A stretch of 64,000 nt of DNA from Microbispora sp. H13382 (lineage in GTDB: Bacteria; Actinomycetota; Actinomycetes; Streptosporangiales; Streptosporangiaceae): assembly GCF_014161445.1 (NCBI RefSeq), contig NZ_JABBXA010000011.1:124001-188000 (forward strand), in the 5' to 3' direction. Positions 61,687-64,000 of this stretch are shown here, piece after piece. Both the position numbers and the translations under genes were made by a program. Every line of letters begins with the position of its first letter. The first letter of the stretch is position 1. The notes beneath the pieces are model-generated. The model did no database searches and was not told where the DNA came from. It saw nothing but the letters and a program-made list of their open reading frames with translations.

Positions 61687-62364
61687 TCATCCCCCCGCGG
61701 CCGACCGACGGGAGAGGGCGCCGTCCTTCGGGCGGTGCACGGCGACGAGATGGGCGTAGACGACGACGTTGTCGCGGTAGTGCCCACTGGCGGCGTCGAA
61801 GTCCCCGCCACACGTGATCAGGCGCAGGCCGGGGAACTTGACCATCCCGTAGACCTTGCGGGTGGGGAAGCGGTCCTTCGGCACCCGCTCCAGGGAGTCC
61901 ACCTCGAAGACCGCCTGGGTGCGGTCTTTCCTGGAGATCCTCACCGTGTCGCCCGGACGCAGGTCGCCGAGGCGGAAGAAGACACCGGGCCCCTCTTTCG
62001 AGTCGACGTGGCCGGCGATGACCGCGGGACCGGGGGAGCCCGGCGACGGGCCGAGCCGGTACCAGCCGGCCTCGTCGACCCTGTCGAGGGGCGGGACCTC
62101 CAGTGTCCCGTCCGGGTTCTTGCCCAGCGTCATCAGCGTGGTCCGCACGCCGATCTTCGGGATCTCCAGCCTGACCGGCGGTGACGACGGCAGCGCGCGC
62201 GCCGTGGCCTTCGGCTGCGCCCGCGGGGTGGAGACGCTCACGGGCGGCGCGGGCGGCGCCGCCTGGCGGTCGCCGGAGGGCCCTGCTGCGACCGTGACGG
62301 CGACCGTGACGCCGACGGCGGCCGCGGCCAGGCCCAGAAGGACGGCGACAACGGCCCTGCCCAT
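61687..62364 (-). CDS. Class F sortase
   Basis: 225 aa from ATG 62364. N-terminal membrane helix (VVAVLLGLAAAAVGVTVAVTV), Pro/Ala linker, then sortase domain: VRLEIPKIGV, VIAGHVDSKEG (catalytic His), LRLITCGGDFD (catalytic Cys) and YRDNVVVYA (Arg). Class F enzymes anchor or join surface proteins in actinomycetes. No LPxTG-like substrate is visible within the window. Confidence 0.93.
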   Translation of the reverse strand: MGRAVVAVLLGLAAAAVGVTVAVTVAAGPSGDRQAAPPAPPVSVSTPRAQPKATARALPSSPPVRLEIPKIGVRTTLMTLGKNPDGTLEVPPLDRVDEAGWYRLGPSPGSPGPAVIAGHVDSKEGPGVFFRLGDLRPGDTVRISRKDRTQAVFEVDSLERVPKDRFPTRKVYGMVKFPGLRLITCGGDFDAASGHYRDNVVVYAHLVAVHRPKDGALSRRSAAGG

Positions 62365-62504
62365 TTCATCACCGTTCCCACCCTGAAATCTCCGCGCACA
62401 TCGTATGTCGCGTTGATGTAAACCAGTCACTTTCGTCACGCGTGTAACCTCTAGGAAGTAGTTACCACGATGCGGCGGTTTGCTGGGAGCTGGACGGGTT
62501 TCAA

Positions 62505-63737
62505 GTGGTTCTGTCAGAAACTCTGCCCATGCCGCCGGAGGCCGGGCGCGGCCACGCGCTTGACGCCGGACACCGCGGACATGCCTTCACGTCGGTCCAT
62601 CCGGGCGACCTCGCGGAGGCCCGTACGGGCCGGCACCGGGCCGCGAAGGGCGCCGACGGCAAACGGGACCTCCCGGAGGTCGACCCCTCGCGCATGCACG
62701 TCACCGTGCTGGTCCCGGCGCACAACGAGGAAACCCAGATCGCCGAGACGATCACGTCGCTGCACGCACAGCGGCGCGGGCCCAACCGCGTCATCGTGAT
62801 CGCGGACAACTGCACCGACAGGACCGAGGACATCGCCCGCGCGCACGGCGCCGAGGTGATCAGGACGGTCGGCAACCGCCACAAGAAGGCGGGCGCCCTC
62901 AACCAGGTGCTCGAAGTCCTGCTGCCGCAGCTGGGGTCCCGGCACGCCGTGCTGGTCATGGACGCGGACTCGGCGCTCGATCCCGGTTTCATCCACCATG
63001 CCGTCCTCCGGCTGGCCACCGGCGAACTGGCCGCGGTGGGAGGCACCTTCACCGGCAAGCCGGGCGGCGGGCTGGTGGGCATGTTCCAGCGCAACGAGTA
63101 CGCGCGCTACGCCAGGGACGTGCGACGGCTGCGCGGAAAGGCGCTGGTGCTCACCGGGACGGCGACGCTGTTCCGCGCGCTCGCGCTCAAGGAGGTCGTC
63201 AGGGCGCGCCGCGGCGGCCGTCTCCCCGGCCGCGACCAGGTGTACGACGTACGTGTCCTGACCGAGGACAACGAGCTCACCCTGGCGCTGCTGCACCTAC
63301 GGTTCCGCATCCTGTGTCCCGCGGAGTGCACGCTCACCACCGAGGTCATGGAGACCTGGAGGGACCTGTTCAAGCAGCGGCTGCGGTGGAAGCGGGGGGC
63401 GCTGGAGAACCTCACCGACTACGGCTGGACGCGGGTCACGTTGCCCTACTGGGGCCGCCAGCTCCTGTCGCTGGTCGGGATCATTGTGATCTTCGCGTAC
63501 CTGGGCGCCACGGCCTGGTCGATCGCGGTCACGGGCACGCTCACCTTCCATCCGCTCTGGCTGGCGGTCACGGGCGTCTTCATGGTCGAGCGGATCGTGA
63601 CCGTACGCAGCAGGGGTGGCAGGCAGATGGCCGTCGCCGCCCTGCTGTTCGTAGAAATGATCTTCGATGTCTTCCTGCAGTTAGCACAGGCGAAAGCCTT
63701 CTGGGACGCCGCATGGCGTCGGGAAAGGAAATGGTGA
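62505..63737 (+). CDS. Family 2 membrane glycosyltransferase
   Basis: 410 aa from GTG 62505. MHVTVLVPAHNEETQIAETI, LVMDADSALDP (DxD), VLTEDNELTLALL and KQRLRWKRGALENL (QxxRW-like) are the signature of processive GT2 enzymes (cellulose/hyaluronan synthase-like, BcsA clan). C-terminal helices follow. Likely makes or transfers to an extracellular polysaccharide. Divergent from the sortase. Confidence 0.9.
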   Translation: MVLSETLPMPPEAGRGHALDAGHRGHAFTSVHPGDLAEARTGRHRAAKGADGKRDLPEVDPSRMHVTVLVPAHNEETQIAETITSLHAQRRGPNRVIVIADNCTDRTEDIARAHGAEVIRTVGNRHKKAGALNQVLEVLLPQLGSRHAVLVMDADSALDPGFIHHAVLRLATGELAAVGGTFTGKPGGGLVGMFQRNEYARYARDVRRLRGKALVLTGTATLFRALALKEVVRARRGGRLPGRDQVYDVRVLTEDNELTLALLHLRFRILCPAECTLTTEVMETWRDLFKQRLRWKRGALENLTDYGWTRVTLPYWGRQLLSLVGIIVIFAYLGATAWSIAVTGTLTFHPLWLAVTGVFMVERIVTVRSRGGRQMAVAALLFVEMIFDVFLQLAQAKAFWDAAWRRERKW

Positions 63738-63739
63738 AC

Positions 63740-63904
63740 ATGTACAACAACCCACCCATCGGGGGTGTCGCGGCGGGCTTCGGCGGTGCGGCGCTGACCG
63801 CCCCGTTCATGGGCTGGAACGCGCTCTGGATCGCCCTGGGCCTGTTCACGCTGGTGTCGGCCGCCGTGGCGGTCAAGCGGATCATCCCGAAGCGCGGGGC
63901 CTGA
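63740..63904 (+). CDS. 54-aa membrane protein
   Basis: Starts 2 bp after the GT2 stop (ATG 63740; AAAGGAA 63725-63730 upstream; in-frame GTG 63734 and ATG 63731 overlap the GT2 gene). GGAALTAPFMGWNALWIALG and LFTLVSAAVAV form one or two helices, with a basic end KRIIPKRGA. Coupled to the glycosyltransferase; unknown role. The last 96 bp of the window show no gene. Confidence 0.7.
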   Translation: MYNNPPIGGVAAGFGGAALTAPFMGWNALWIALGLFTLVSAAVAVKRIIPKRGA

Positions 63905-64000
63905 CCACCCCGCTCCCTCCGTGAAGCGCTGGGTCGGCCGAACGCCGGCTCAGCGCCCGCCGGGCAGGCCGGCGCCGAGCCCGGCGTCCCTGGCCCGGGC

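Noticed and set aside
1-64000. CRISPR arrays, complete insertion sequences, rRNA genes
   Set aside because: No regularly spaced repeats, no transposase with terminal inverted repeats and no rRNA sequence were seen.

Overview
The window is high-GC DNA from a filamentous actinomycete, most likely a Streptosporangiaceae-type genome (Streptosporangium/Nonomuraea/Microbispora relatives). This rests on codon use, leaderless or GTG/TTG starts, the tRNA Glu-Asp-Phe cluster, an ECF41 sigma factor, lipoproteins, secreted phosphoesterases, a class F sortase and an F420-type oxidoreductase. The genus is inferred, not proven.

Layout. 1-2150: left-truncated gene for a putative PD-(D/E)XK-nuclease/helical-repeat protein next to a minus-strand tRNA-Lys. 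2280-9960: core-like genes (acyl-CoA dehydrogenase, PspC protein, MFS, zincin), a DrrAB-type ABC exporter with a divergent TetR gene and three TTAAC-N3-GTTAA operators, and a membrane metallophosphoesterase whose stop codon abuts tRNA-Glu. 9958-10312: tRNA-Glu, tRNA-Asp, tRNA-Phe. 10267-14775: accessory DNA divided by three direct copies of the tRNA-Phe 3' half. It carries a lipoprotein, a sigma-like/TM/beta-propeller protein, a barstar-family protein and a VapBC-type toxin-antitoxin pair. No integrase is seen.

15000-34220: methyltransferase with a broken HxlR-type regulator beside it, LacI regulator, GH9 cellulase with CBM2, a Ser/Thr kinase with WD40-type repeats, a very large secreted PHP + calcineurin + GLUG-repeat protein, an EF-hand protein and an ECF41 sigma factor. 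34500-48300: a 31-aa ORF with a strong ribosome site, then a hairpin and a prolyl oligopeptidase; a DUF916-like surface protein; a second secreted phosphoesterase; a HupE/UreJ protein; lipoproteins; two regulator-associated loci (MarR, MFS).

48837-55394: a four-gene operon related to indigoidine/minimycin pathways: a TrpF-like protein lacking the usual catalytic Cys, a uracil phosphoribosyltransferase, an A-Ox-T-TE synthetase (IndC/BpsA type) with a C-terminal 4-oxalocrotonate-tautomerase domain, and a pseudouridine-5'-phosphate-glycosidase-like enzyme (IndA type). The phosphatase and transporter expected in the minimycin pathway are absent from the window.

58293-61638: the best candidate for an undescribed system. 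A 78-aa peptide with eight cysteines and no signal peptide is followed by a perfect 15-bp hairpin, a MauE-like membrane redox protein, a membrane-anchored TlpA/MauD-like CxxC protein and an ABC exporter. This looks like a module that oxidises and exports a disulfide-rich peptide. A class F sortase, a GT2 glycosyltransferase and a 54-aa membrane protein close the window.
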